The notes under the pieces were generated by a model. That model worked only from the letters and a program-made list of their open reading frames with translations. It made no database searches and was not told the DNA's origin. The position numbers and the translations under genes were made by a program. Positions 17,202 to 25,459 of a stretch of 64,000 nt of DNA are shown here, piece after piece (positions within the stretch are counted from its first letter, which is position 1; every line of letters begins with the position of its first letter). Source of the stretch: Methylotetracoccus oryzae (GTDB lineage Bacteria > Pseudomonadota > Gammaproteobacteria > Methylococcales > Methylococcaceae); contig NZ_SRSH01000008.1 of NCBI RefSeq assembly GCF_006175985.1, positions 62,001 to 126,000 of the forward strand, in the 5' to 3' direction.

Positions 17202-18604
17202 TCGTCGTCCTTTGCTTTGCGTTGCAGGGTCGTGCCGGCCTGCTTGTAGGCATGCAGATCCACGCCGGCGGAGGCGTCGTCTTTGGTAGCGCAGCCCCAG
17301 CGCAGCGGCTCGTCCTGCGTGTATCGCTTGCCGAGCAGCCAGGCGATCTGGGCGCGGGCTAGCTCGACACCGAGGTAGAAGGCATGCCCACCGTCCTGTT
17401 CGACCCCGAGTTCGGGAAACAGCGCGAACGGATCGGTGGCGGTGTGCAGGCCGTTGCGGCTGAAGATGTGCATGCCTTCGCTGCTGACCTGGATACGGTA
17501 GCTGGGATCGTGAATCGCTTGCGCCAGGGCGCGGATCTCGTCCGCGGAGTAGGGGAAGGGCGAGCGTTCGTGCAAGGCCATCAGACCGTCGTCAATCAGT
17601 TTCGGCAGTGTGCCGAGCCCGGCGGCCGCATGCATGATGCGCCGCGCGAGGTCGGCTTCGGCGACTGCCCGTCGGGCATGCTTGCTGACCTCGGTCGCGA
17701 GGATCTGGTTGATCCCGAGCTCGGAACAAACGCCTAACAGGATAGCATTGATGCCCGCGGTGTCGGCGTGCGTCAGCTCGGTCAGATTGCCGACCCCCAT
17801 CATGATCTCGGCGCCCGGGTGCCGCGCGCGCGTGTCCCGGTAGCGCACCAGCGAGTCCGTGAAACCGAAATGGATGGGGTCGAGGATCGGGTCGAGAATG
17901 AACGGCCGGCCGCGGGCTTCGAGTGCATTGGCGGCCCGCGACAGCGAGTCGAGATCGCCGTGGGTCTCCGGTATCAGGATGGGCGTCGCGGCAACCTCAT
18001 CGGCGATCCACAGCGAGCTTTCGTGCAGGCTCAGCAGATAATCGGCCCCGGCGCGACCGCCACGCAGCAGATCGTCGTCTTCCAGCGAGTCGACACTCAC
18101 CTGGAACCCCTCGGCTTTCAGTGCCCGGACCGACTCCTCGAGATGGGGGAAAGGGGTTTCGGGCAGGCAACCGAGGTCGATGACGTCGGCGCCGTCGGCG
18201 CGATAGGCTGTGGCACGGCGGCCAATATCCTCGACCGAGAGCCGGGGAGCGTCGGTGATTTCGGCAAAGATCCGCAGGCTGTAATGGCTCAGGTCCGGCT
18301 GGCGGGCCTTCCGGCCGAAGAATTCCGGCAGGTCGCGCAATTCCTCGGGACCGCGCTCGAACCGTATGCCAAGATCTTCGGATAGCTGATCGAGGTCGCC
18401 CCGGCAACGGCCGGGCACGATCACGCGATCAGCGCCGAAAGTGTCCTTCAGCCGTCGCCGGATCATGTCGGCGGTCATCAACGCGGCGACGCTGACGCCG
18501 AGTTGGTGCACCGTGTAGGTGAACTCCGGCTGGATCTCGGCCAGCACCTGACGCAGCTGAGGTTCGGCGAGTTTCCCGGTCAGGAACAGGACATGCCCGG
18601 TCAT
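17198..18604 (-). CDS. Dihydropteroate synthase-related protein (DUF6513/DUF4346)
   Basis: A 468-residue protein with an N-terminal domain beginning MTGHVLFLTGKLAEPQLRQVL, a central pterin-binding-like barrel (VDVIDLGCLPETPFPHLEESVRAL region through GVGNLTELTHADTAG) and a C-terminal DUF4346-like domain (HAFYLGVELARAQIAWLLGKRY). This is the architecture of the DHPS-related family found in methanogens and H4MPT-using methylotrophs, presumed to act in methanopterin synthesis. The frame is open to a GTG at 18652. ATG at 18604 is preferred because it begins the conserved segment; neither has a strong ribosome binding site. First gene of the operon. Confidence 0.85.
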   Translation of the reverse strand: MTGHVLFLTGKLAEPQLRQVLAEIQPEFTYTVHQLGVSVAALMTADMIRRRLKDTFGADRVIVPGRCRGDLDQLSEDLGIRFERGPEELRDLPEFFGRKARQPDLSHYSLRIFAEITDAPRLSVEDIGRRATAYRADGADVIDLGCLPETPFPHLEESVRALKAEGFQVSVDSLEDDDLLRGGRAGADYLLSLHESSLWIADEVAATPILIPETHGDLDSLSRAANALEARGRPFILDPILDPIHFGFTDSLVRYRDTRARHPGAEIMMGVGNLTELTHADTAGINAILLGVCSELGINQILATEVSKHARRAVAEADLARRIMHAAAGLGTLPKLIDDGLMALHERSPFPYSADEIRALAQAIHDPSYRIQVSSEGMHIFSRNGLHTATDPFALFPELGVEQDGGHAFYLGVELARAQIAWLLGKRYTQDEPLRWGCATKDDASAGVDLHAYKQAGTTLQRKAKDDE

Positions 18605-19037
18605 CGGCGCGAGCGGGGTTTTGCTTGCGGTTTGGGGCCCGTATCCTTGCACGGGGCGGGCAGGTCGGTAGTTCCGGGGTGGTTCATGAAACCGTGATAT
18701 CCGGCGATTGCCGTCCGGTCTGATGCAGGGCCGATCGGGACGGGCAGGGGCAGGGATACGGCTCGCAGCTCACCCCGACAGGTGATCCGTGGCGTGGCGC
18801 AGGACCGCGTGTGATGACGATGGTATCAAAACAGGCCGGACGCTGCCCAACGCCGCCTTCCTGCAGTTGCTGCAGGCGGGTATGCGGTGCCGGCCGATTG
18901 CTGTGTCGTCCCTTTACCGGGGCGGACGTATACGCAGGGATTTGCTCCCGTTCAATAAAGCTCCCCCGACCAAAGCTCGCCTGACCAGATCCCGCCCGCA
19001 CTGTCTGCGGTGGGGCATCAAGCGGCTGGGGCCGGCC
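18605..19037. other. Intergenic region between ureE and the C1-cofactor operon
   Basis: About 430 bases with no convincing gene. Short frames exist on both strands but look non-coding and match nothing known. I looked for ureF/ureG remnants downstream of ureE and found none. A perfect inverted repeat with 7-base arms and a 3-base loop (CCTGCAG-TTG-CTGCAGG) lies at 18860-18876. The region should contain the promoter of the operon that starts near 18604. Confidence 0.5.
18860..18876. repeat. Short perfect hairpin downstream of ureE
   Basis: CCTGCAG, loop TTG, CTGCAGG. It is 160 bases beyond the ureE stop and lacks a T-run, so it may be a factor-dependent terminator element or a protein-binding site. 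Confidence 0.35.
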
Positions 19038-19574
19038 TCACAAGCGTTGGGCTGAACCCGGAAAGCCCGCTCGATGCCGAGCAGAGGCGCCAAGGCGACC
19101 CATGGTGGAGAGCCCGACCCAATTCGAGGATTTGCGGTAGGGAGGTGTATCGAGGACCGTCGGGGGCGCAGGTTCCGGCGTGAACGGCGCGCTCTCCTCG
19201 CGAACCTCCAGGCCCGTCGAGCGCAACAGCTCGTTCAGCAAATGATCGTGGGGATAACGTATTTCGCCGCTGCCGATCTGCAGCGGCACACGCTGGCTGC
19301 TCAGTTGGTGACCGATCCGCGCCAGCAGGCCCTCATCGTCGATCCGGACTATCGAAACCGCTTCGCTGGCCGCGCGCACCTGGACCACGAGACCCTCGTC
19401 GCCCAGCAGGCGGTCGCCGTTGCGGAGCACCGAGCCGCGGGCCAGCACCACACCGACTTCACGACCGCTGTCGAGCTGCGCCAGGAAGCGGCTGCGCTGA
19501 CGCTCGTCGAAAGGGAGAGTGAGCGTGTCGCTCGCCTGGGCGCCGTAGCCGGCAAAACGGGTCAGCTTCAACAT
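19038..19574 (-). CDS. ureE: Urease accessory protein UreE, orphan, with atypical C-terminal tail
   Basis: A 178-residue protein. Residues 1-135 follow the UreE pattern: TLTLPFDERQRSRFLAQLDSGREVGVVLARGSVLRNGDRL, then the metal-site region VPLQIGSGEIRYPHDHLLNELL and the final EESAPFTPEP. UreE is the nickel metallochaperone that delivers Ni to apo-urease. The last ~40 residues (PTVLDTPPYRKSSNW...) are not the usual His-rich tail and look like read-through into non-homologous sequence. No urease subunit or other accessory gene is in the window. It lies downstream of urtE, separated by a large hairpin. Confidence 0.85.
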   Translation of the reverse strand: MLKLTRFAGYGAQASDTLTLPFDERQRSRFLAQLDSGREVGVVLARGSVLRNGDRLLGDEGLVVQVRAASEAVSIVRIDDEGLLARIGHQLSSQRVPLQIGSGEIRYPHDHLLNELLRSTGLEVREESAPFTPEPAPPTVLDTPPYRKSSNWVGLSTMGRLGASARHRAGFPGSAQRL

Positions 19575-19583
19575 CTTCGGTAG

Positions 19584-19595
19584 TTACCCGGGTAA
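19584..19595. promoter_or_regulatory. 12-bp perfect palindrome upstream of ureE
   Basis: TTACCCGGGTAA begins 10 bases before the ureE ATG. A palindrome this close to the start would overlap the ribosome-binding region and could be an operator or just a short chance symmetry. Confidence 0.3.
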
Positions 19596-19608
19596 GTCAG
19601 GTTCAGAA

Positions 19609-19677
19609 GGCGACCGTGTCCGGCGGCGGCCCCGGCCCATTTCATCGGCCCGCGCTGGGCGGGCCCAGACGGTCGCC
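19609..19677 (-). terminator. Large hairpin immediately after urtE (terminator or attenuator)
   Basis: Outer arms GGCGACCGT and ACGGTCGCC (9 perfect pairs) enclose a second G+C-rich stem (GGCCCGC / GCGGGCC). It begins one base after the urtE stop. There is no long T-run after it, so it may work as an attenuator or with Rho, or protect the urt mRNA 3' end, separating ureE expression from the transporter genes. Confidence 0.55.
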
Positions 19678-19678
19678 G

Positions 19679-20374
19679 TCAAACCGACAGAAACCGTTGC
19701 ACGATGTCACCGTTCAGGTCGCTCATCGGTCCGGACGCAACGTTCCGACCCTTCTCCATGATGACGAAATGGTCGGCAACGCGGCGGGCGAACGGCAGTT
19801 TCTGTTCGACCAGCAACACCGTCACCCCCATTTCCCGGTTGAGCCGGACGATCACGTCCCCGATCTCATGCACGATGTTGGGCTGGATGCCTTCGGTCGG
19901 CTCGTCGAGGATCAGCAGCTTCGGATCGATCACCAGCGCGCGCCCGATCGCAAGCTGTTGTTGCTGTCCACCCGACAAGTCCCCCCCGCGCCGGTGCAGC
20001 ATGCTCTTCAATACCGGAAAGATCTCGAACACCTGGTCGGGTATCGTCTTCCGGCGGTCCGCTCGCGCCGCCAGGCCGATTCGCAGGTTTTCCTCTACCG
20101 TCATCAGAGGAAAGATGTCCCGTCCCTGCGGGACATAGCCGATACCCAGGCTTGCTCGCGCTTCGGCCCTGACCTTGGTCAGGCCCTGGTCCAGCAAATC
20201 CATCGCTCCGGATTTTGTCGGCAAGAGCCCCATGATGCATTTCAGCAGTGTGGTCTTGCCGACGCCATTCCGGCCCATAAGGCAGGTGCATGCCCCCCCC
20301 AACACGGTCAGGTCAAGATCCCACAGAATGTGGCTCTCGCCGTAAAACTGGTTCAATCCCGAGACTTTTAACAT
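19679..20374 (-). CDS. urtE: Urea ABC transporter ATP-binding protein UrtE
   Basis: A 231-residue LivF-type ATPase: Walker A GRNGVGKTT, signature LSGGQQQQLAIGRAL, Walker B LLILDEPTEGIQP. The opening LKVSGLNQFYGESHILWDLDLTV is typical of UrtE rather than of branched-chain amino acid LivF. It energises uptake of urea (or short amides) together with UrtD. The ATG overlaps the urtD stop by one base (TGATG). Confidence 0.94.
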   Translation of the reverse strand: MLKVSGLNQFYGESHILWDLDLTVLGGACTCLMGRNGVGKTTLLKCIMGLLPTKSGAMDLLDQGLTKVRAEARASLGIGYVPQGRDIFPLMTVEENLRIGLAARADRRKTIPDQVFEIFPVLKSMLHRRGGDLSGGQQQQLAIGRALVIDPKLLILDEPTEGIQPNIVHEIGDVIVRLNREMGVTVLLVEQKLPFARRVADHFVIMEKGRNVASGPMSDLNGDIVQRFLSV

Positions 20375-21198
20375 CAGGCCCCCAAATAGACTTCGATGAC
20401 CCGTTGATCCTGCTGGACTTCATCCATCGACCCTTCGGTCAGCACGGAGCCTTCGTGCAGCACGGTGACCTTGCGAGCAATGGAACGGACGAATTCCATG
20501 TCGTGTTCGACGACCACCACGGAATGCTTGCCCGCCAGTGACAGCAGCAACTCGGCGGTGCGCTCGGTTTCCTGGTGTGTCATGCCGGCAACCGGTTCAT
20601 CCACCAGCAGCAGTTTCGGTCTCTGCATCAGCAGCATGCCGATTTCCAGCCACTGTTTCTGACCATGGGACAAGGATCCCGCTCGCTGCCGGCGCTGTTC
20701 CGGCAGGCCGATCGTGTGCAGCACGTCCTCGATGTCGTCCCGTTGCTGGCCGTTGAGCTTGGCGAAGAGGGTCGGCCAAGTGCGCTTGTCCGTCCGCATG
20801 GCCAGTTCCAGGTTTTCAAAGACACTGAGTTCCTCGAACACGCTGGGTTTCTGGAATTTTCGTCCGATGCCGGCCTGGGCGATCGCGGGTTCGTCGAGTT
20901 CGAGCAGATCGATGATCTGCCCGAAGAAGGCGGTGCCGCGGTCGGGCCGTGTCTTGCCGGTGATCACGTCCATCATCGTCGTCTTGCCGGCCCCATTGGG
21001 GCCGATGATGCACCGCAACTCGCCGTCGTTGATGTAGAGCGTGAGCTGGTTAAGTGCGCGGAACCCATCGAAGCTGACGGTGATGTCTTCCAGGTACAGA
21101 ATTGGGCCGTGCGTGGTATCCAGGCGAGGATCCGCGACGCCATCGGTGGCGGACGCCGGGCCGGCCGGGTTCGTCGTGAGTACATGCGCGCCGGTCAT
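20374..21198 (-). CDS. urtD: Urea ABC transporter ATP-binding protein UrtD
   Basis: A 274-residue LivG-type ATPase with Walker A GPNGAGKTT, signature LSHGQKQWLEIGMLL and Walker B LLLVDEPVAGMTHQET. LSHGQKQWLEIGM and PVAGMT are hallmarks of UrtD. An N-terminal extension of about 37 residues precedes the ATPase core. The start at 21198 overlaps the urtC stop (ATGA); the frame upstream is open but would run inside urtC. Second ATPase subunit of the transporter. Confidence 0.93.
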   Translation of the reverse strand: MTGAHVLTTNPAGPASATDGVADPRLDTTHGPILYLEDITVSFDGFRALNQLTLYINDGELRCIIGPNGAGKTTMMDVITGKTRPDRGTAFFGQIIDLLELDEPAIAQAGIGRKFQKPSVFEELSVFENLELAMRTDKRTWPTLFAKLNGQQRDDIEDVLHTIGLPEQRRQRAGSLSHGQKQWLEIGMLLMQRPKLLLVDEPVAGMTHQETERTAELLLSLAGKHSVVVVEHDMEFVRSIARKVTVLHEGSVLTEGSMDEVQQDQRVIEVYLGA

Positions 21199-22286
21199 GC
21201 CCTTTCTCCGCGCCGCTGGCTCATCAAGCCGATCAGGCCGTGTGGCAGGAACAAGGTCACCAACACGAATAGCGCACCGAGGGCAAACAGCCACACTTCC
21301 GGCAGAATCGCCGTGAAGACCGTCTTGGAGTAGTTGACCAGGATGGCGCCGAGCACCGCGCCGTAAAGCGTCGCCCGGCCGCCGACCGCCACCCAGATCA
21401 CCAGTTCCAGCGAATTCAGCGGGGAAAACTCGCCGGGATTGATGATGCCGACCTGCGGCACGTAGAGGGCGCCCGCGATACCGGACAGCACGGCGGAGAA
21501 CACGAAGATCCAGAGCTTGAACCACTCGACGCGGTAGCCGATGAAGCGGGTGCGCGATTCGGCGTCGCGCACCGCCACGACGACCCGCCCCAGCTTCGAA
21601 CTGACGACGAAGCGGCAGGCGACATAGGCGAGCGCCAGGCACAGCGCGGTCGTCACGAACAGGAACACCCGCGTGCCGTCGGCCTGCAAGCTAAAGCCGA
21701 GCAGATCCTTGAAGTCGGTCAGTCCGTTGTTGCCGCCGAAGCCCATTTCGTTGCGGAAGAAGGCCAGCATCAGGGCATAGGTCAGGGCCTGGGTGATGAT
21801 CGACAGGTAAACGCCGGTCACCCGCGAACGGAAAGCCAGCCAACCGAATACAAAGGCCAGCGAACCGGGTACGAGCAGCACCATCAGCGCGGCGAACCAG
21901 AACCGGTCGAAGCCCAGCCAGTACCACGGCAGCTCCGTCCAGTTCAGAAACACCATGAAATCCGGCAGCAGCGGATTGCCATAGACGCCGCGGTCGCCGA
22001 TCTGCCGCATCATGTGCATGCCCATGGCATAACCGCCCAGTGCGAAAAAGGCGCCATGGCCCAGGCTGAGAATGCCGCCGAAGCCCCAGACCAGATCCAC
22101 CGCCAGTGCCAGCAGCCCATAGCAGAGGTATTTGCCGATCAGGGTCAGCGTGTAAGCGGAAATATGCAGGGGCGATGTTTCAGGCAGCAGCAGATGGAGC
22201 GCGGGAAGAAACACACCGACCAGCACCAGTAGCGCCAGAAAGACCCGGCCACCGGCGTCGCGTGCGAGCAATACGGAAATACCCAT
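21195..22286 (-). CDS. urtC: Urea ABC transporter permease UrtC
   Basis: A 363-residue LivM-type permease with about ten transmembrane helices. The conserved permease loop is seen at AVRDAESRTRFIGYRVEWFKLWIFVFSAVLSGIAGALY, followed by PQVGIINPGEFSPLNSLELVIWVAVGGRATLYGAVLGA, typical for UrtC. It forms the channel with UrtB. It starts 3 bases after urtB ends and overlaps urtD by 4 bases. Confidence 0.94.
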   Translation of the reverse strand: MGISVLLARDAGGRVFLALLVLVGVFLPALHLLLPETSPLHISAYTLTLIGKYLCYGLLALAVDLVWGFGGILSLGHGAFFALGGYAMGMHMMRQIGDRGVYGNPLLPDFMVFLNWTELPWYWLGFDRFWFAALMVLLVPGSLAFVFGWLAFRSRVTGVYLSIITQALTYALMLAFFRNEMGFGGNNGLTDFKDLLGFSLQADGTRVFLFVTTALCLALAYVACRFVVSSKLGRVVVAVRDAESRTRFIGYRVEWFKLWIFVFSAVLSGIAGALYVPQVGIINPGEFSPLNSLELVIWVAVGGRATLYGAVLGAILVNYSKTVFTAILPEVWLFALGALFVLVTLFLPHGLIGLMSQRRGERA

Positions 22287-22289
22287 GTC

Positions 22290-23993
22290 TCAGCCCTCCG
22301 CCGCGCGCCCTTTCTGCGGGAACAGTCCCCGCGGGCGTTTCTGGATGAATACGATGATGAAGATCAGGATCAGGATCTTGGCGAGCACGGCGCCGGCAAA
22401 GGGTTCGAGGATCTTGTTGGCAACGCCCAGCGTCATACCGCCCACGAGCGTCCCCCACAGATTGCCCACGCCACCGAAGACGACCACCATGAAGGAGTCG
22501 ACGATGTAGGCCTGCCCGAGGTTGGGGCCGACGTTGGTCAACTGGCTGAGGGCCACACCGGCGACGCCGGCGACGCCCGAACCAAGTCCGAAGGTCATGG
22601 CATCGACGCGATCGGTACGTATTCCCATGGCCTTGGCCATCGACCGATTCTGGGCGACTGCTCGCACTTCCAGCCCCAGACGAGTCTTCTTCAGGATCGC
22701 CAGCAGCGCCCAGAACACCAGCAGGCCGAACACGATGATGTAGAAGCGGTTCAGCGTCAGCGACAGGGCCCCGTTGATTTCGACCGAGCCGCTCATCCAC
22801 GAGGGCGTCGCCACGCTGCGGTTCAGCGGCGAAAAGATCGACCGGACGACCTGCTGCAGAAACAGGCTGACCCCGAAGGTCGCCAGCAGCGTTTCGAGAG
22901 GCCGCCCGTACAGGAAGCGGATGATGCCGCGCTCGATACCGATGCCGACGAGGCCGGAGAGCACGAAGGCCGCCGGGATCGCCACGAACAGCGACCAATC
23001 GAGGTGCTCGGGCATCAACAACTGCACGACATAGGTGGTGTAGGCGCCCAGCATCATCAATTCGCCGTGGGCCATGTTGATGACCCCCATGACGCCAAAC
23101 GTTATCGCCAGTCCGATGGCTGCCAGCAACAGCACGGCGCCCAGGCTGAGGCCAAAGAACAGCGTCTCGGCCAGATGATTGAGCTGGAGCTTGAGTTCCA
23201 GGTTACTGATCACGGCGGCGGCAAGATTGCGGACATCGGCGTCCGGTTCGACAAAGCTGCCGTCCTCTCGTGTCTCCACCAGTTCGGCGAGCTTGTTGCG
23301 AACCTGCTGGTCGAGATTCCCTTCCAGGGCGCGGATGGCCTGCAGGCGCGTTGCCTTGTCCGCGCTGCCGATGTCGGCTAGCGCCAGTGCCGTGCCGATC
23401 GCGGTACGGACAGCCGCATCCTTCTCCAGCGGATAGCGTGCGCGGAGCAGGCTAGTCGACTCGACATCCGCCTGTTCGGTGAGGGCCTGCACGGCTTGCA
23501 GGCGTTGCCCGGCATCCTCGGCGCCCAGTTCGCGCCGCGCGATCAGCCGCTTCACCGCGTTGCGGAGCGTGTTGTTGATGGCGATTTTCTTGATGTCGAA
23601 GCGGCCAGCGCTGCCCGCGGATTGACCGGATTCGAGGTCGGTCAGATCGAAACCATCGCCAGTCGTGGTGGCGGAGACGATGCGTCCGCTGCCCTTGACG
23701 ACATAAAGGCGGTTCTCCAGCAGTGCATTCAAAGCTGCCAGGACGCGCGGATCATCGACCGTGGCCAACCGCTCGATCGCTTCCGGCAAGTCCGCCGTGG
23801 GCGCGTCCTTCAGACGCGATAGGGCATTGCCAAAGGCGGTCGATTCCGACTCGGCCTTGACCAGCGCCGGAATCAGTAAACAGCCGATCATGATCCAGAT
23901 CCCCCGCCGCCAGGACCGCCGTCGAGGAGGTGGGGAAGGGCACCTGCCGCCAACACTGGCGGGAAACCGTGAAAAAGTCGTGCGATACGTCAA
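22290..23993 (-). CDS. urtB: Urea ABC transporter permease UrtB, with long N-terminal periplasmic domain
   Basis: A 567-residue LivH-type permease. The first ~270 residues hold a signal-like hydrophobic segment (IWIMIGCLLIPALVKA) and a soluble helical domain (SRLKDAPTADLPEAIERLATVDDPRVLAALNALL...), the normal extra domain of UrtB. The membrane part follows, starting GLSLGAVLLLAAIGLAITFGVMGVINMAHGELMM. The start is TTG at 23993, because AAGGAGG stands six bases upstream. An ATG at 24035 in the same frame has no such signal, and ATG 23891 would cut the N-terminus. A hairpin lies between urtA and this gene. Confidence 0.92.
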   Translation of the reverse strand: MTYRTTFSRFPASVGGRCPSPPPRRRSWRRGIWIMIGCLLIPALVKAESESTAFGNALSRLKDAPTADLPEAIERLATVDDPRVLAALNALLENRLYVVKGSGRIVSATTTGDGFDLTDLESGQSAGSAGRFDIKKIAINNTLRNAVKRLIARRELGAEDAGQRLQAVQALTEQADVESTSLLRARYPLEKDAAVRTAIGTALALADIGSADKATRLQAIRALEGNLDQQVRNKLAELVETREDGSFVEPDADVRNLAAAVISNLELKLQLNHLAETLFFGLSLGAVLLLAAIGLAITFGVMGVINMAHGELMMLGAYTTYVVQLLMPEHLDWSLFVAIPAAFVLSGLVGIGIERGIIRFLYGRPLETLLATFGVSLFLQQVVRSIFSPLNRSVATPSWMSGSVEINGALSLTLNRFYIIVFGLLVFWALLAILKKTRLGLEVRAVAQNRSMAKAMGIRTDRVDAMTFGLGSGVAGVAGVALSQLTNVGPNLGQAYIVDSFMVVVFGGVGNLWGTLVGGMTLGVANKILEPFAGAVLAKILILIFIIVFIQKRPRGLFPQKGRAAEG

Positions 23994-24044
23994 GATGTCG
24001 GCCTCCTTGGTCCCGATTCGAGGTTCCGATTTCATCGTGTGGCC

Positions 24045-24099
24045 GCTCGCCGCCACCCGGCTGGCCACGGAGGGCCCGTCCGGTGGCGGTGGGGCGAGC
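24045..24099 (-). terminator. Hairpin between urtA and urtB (candidate attenuator)
   Basis: Arms GCTCGCCGCCACC and GGTGGCGG...CGAGC pair over 13 bases with a 5-base bulge, around a 24-base loop. It sits just after the urtA stop. Hairpins here are common in ABC transporter operons and let the binding protein be made in excess over the membrane subunits. Confidence 0.5.
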
Positions 24100-24103
24100 C
24101 GTC

Positions 24104-25405
24104 TCAGTATTTCTGACCGGAGCACTTCTTGGTCTTGGTGTTGTAGTTGCCGCAGTTGATCGGCGGCGTCCAGTCGGCCACGATGGCCTTGCTCTCCGGC
24201 AGGAAGTCGGACCAGGCATCGCCATCCACCAGGCCCTTGGTCTGCCAAACGGTCTGAAACTGGCCATCCTCCTGAATCTCTCCGATCAGCACCGGCTTCG
24301 AGAGGTGATGGGCCTTGTTCATCTTGGCGATGCCGCCGGTGAGGTTGGGGAACTCTGTGCCGATCATGGCCTTCTCGACGGCGTCGGTCGCGGTCGATCC
24401 GGCTTTTTCGACCGCCTTGACCCACATGTTGAAGCCGATGTAGTGCGCTTCCATCGGGTCGTTCGTCACCCGTTTGGTGCTCTTGATGAAGGTCTGCCAC
24501 TTCTTGATGAAATCGACGTTCTCGGGCGTGTCGACGCTCATGAAGTAATTCCACGCCGCGAGGTGTCCGACCAGCGGCTTGGTGTCGATGCCGGAAAGCT
24601 CTTCCTCGCCGACCGAGAAGGCGACCACCGGCAGCTTGTCGGCCGCGATGCCCTGATTGCCGAGTTCCTTGTAGAACGGAACGTTCGCATCGCCGTTGAT
24701 GGTCGATACCACCGCCGTTTTCTTGCCGGTCGAGCCGAACTTCTTGATTTCCGCGACGATGCTCTGCCAGTCCGAATGACCAAACGGGGTGTAGTTGATC
24801 ATGATGTCCTTGGGCTTCACGCCCTTGGCCTTCAAATAGGCCTCCAGAATCTTGTTGGTCGTGCGCGGATAGACGTAGTCGGTTCCTGCCAGCACCCAGC
24901 GCTGCACCTTCAGGTCGTTCATCAGATAGTCGACCGCCGGGATCGCCTGTTGATTCGGAGCCGCCCCGGTGTAGAAAACGTTCTTCGACGATTCCTCACC
25001 CTCATACTGGACCGGATAGAACAGCAGGCCGTTCAACTCCTCGATCACCGGCAACACGGACTTGCGCGACACCGAAGTCCAGCACCCGAAAATCGCGGCT
25101 ACCTTGTCCTTGGACAGCAACTCCCGTGCCTTTTCCGCGAACAACGGCCAGTTTGATGCGGGATCGACGACCACTGCCTCGAGCTTCTTGCCCAGCAGTC
25201 CCCCCTTCTTGTTCTGCTCCTCGATCAGCATCAGCATCGTGTCTTTCAGCGTCGTCTCGCTGATCGCCATCGTGCCGGACAGTGAATGCAAAACGCCGAC
25301 CTTGATGGTTTCTGCGGCCTGGGGCGCCGTCGCCGGCAATACGGTGGTTAGCGAAACAAGGGCGAAGCGGGACAGGGCTCCGCGAATTGACGTGATTCTC
25401 GTCAT
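24104..25405 (-). CDS. urtA: Urea ABC transporter substrate-binding protein UrtA
   Basis: A 433-residue periplasmic binding protein with a signal peptide (cleavage probably after PQAAE region, residue ~30). IKVGVLHSLSGTMAISETTLKDT, GLLFYPVQYEGEESS and WVLAGTDYVYPRTTNKILEAYL are UrtA/FmdD/AmiC-type signatures, distinguishing it from LivJ. The C-terminus NCGNYNTKTKKCSGQKY has two cysteines that could bond. It binds urea or short-chain amides; which one cannot be read from the sequence. It follows the porin by 54 bases. Confidence 0.95.
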   Translation of the reverse strand: MTRITSIRGALSRFALVSLTTVLPATAPQAAETIKVGVLHSLSGTMAISETTLKDTMLMLIEEQNKKGGLLGKKLEAVVVDPASNWPLFAEKARELLSKDKVAAIFGCWTSVSRKSVLPVIEELNGLLFYPVQYEGEESSKNVFYTGAAPNQQAIPAVDYLMNDLKVQRWVLAGTDYVYPRTTNKILEAYLKAKGVKPKDIMINYTPFGHSDWQSIVAEIKKFGSTGKKTAVVSTINGDANVPFYKELGNQGIAADKLPVVAFSVGEEELSGIDTKPLVGHLAAWNYFMSVDTPENVDFIKKWQTFIKSTKRVTNDPMEAHYIGFNMWVKAVEKAGSTATDAVEKAMIGTEFPNLTGGIAKMNKAHHLSKPVLIGEIQEDGQFQTVWQTKGLVDGDAWSDFLPESKAIVADWTPPINCGNYNTKTKKCSGQKY

Positions 25406-25459
25406 GGATGAGATGCTCCTGGTTGCGATGATAGTGAAGTGGGCGGGACGGCAGACGGG

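Noticed and set aside
18684-19001. A 105-residue minus-strand frame between ureE and the C1-cofactor operon, considered as a urease accessory remnant
   Set aside because: No resemblance to UreF, UreG or UreH, no ribosome binding site, and the product looks random.
23930-25156. A 408-residue plus-strand frame opposite urtA/urtB
   Set aside because: Lies opposite a well-conserved urea transporter operon; no ribosome site and no family resemblance.
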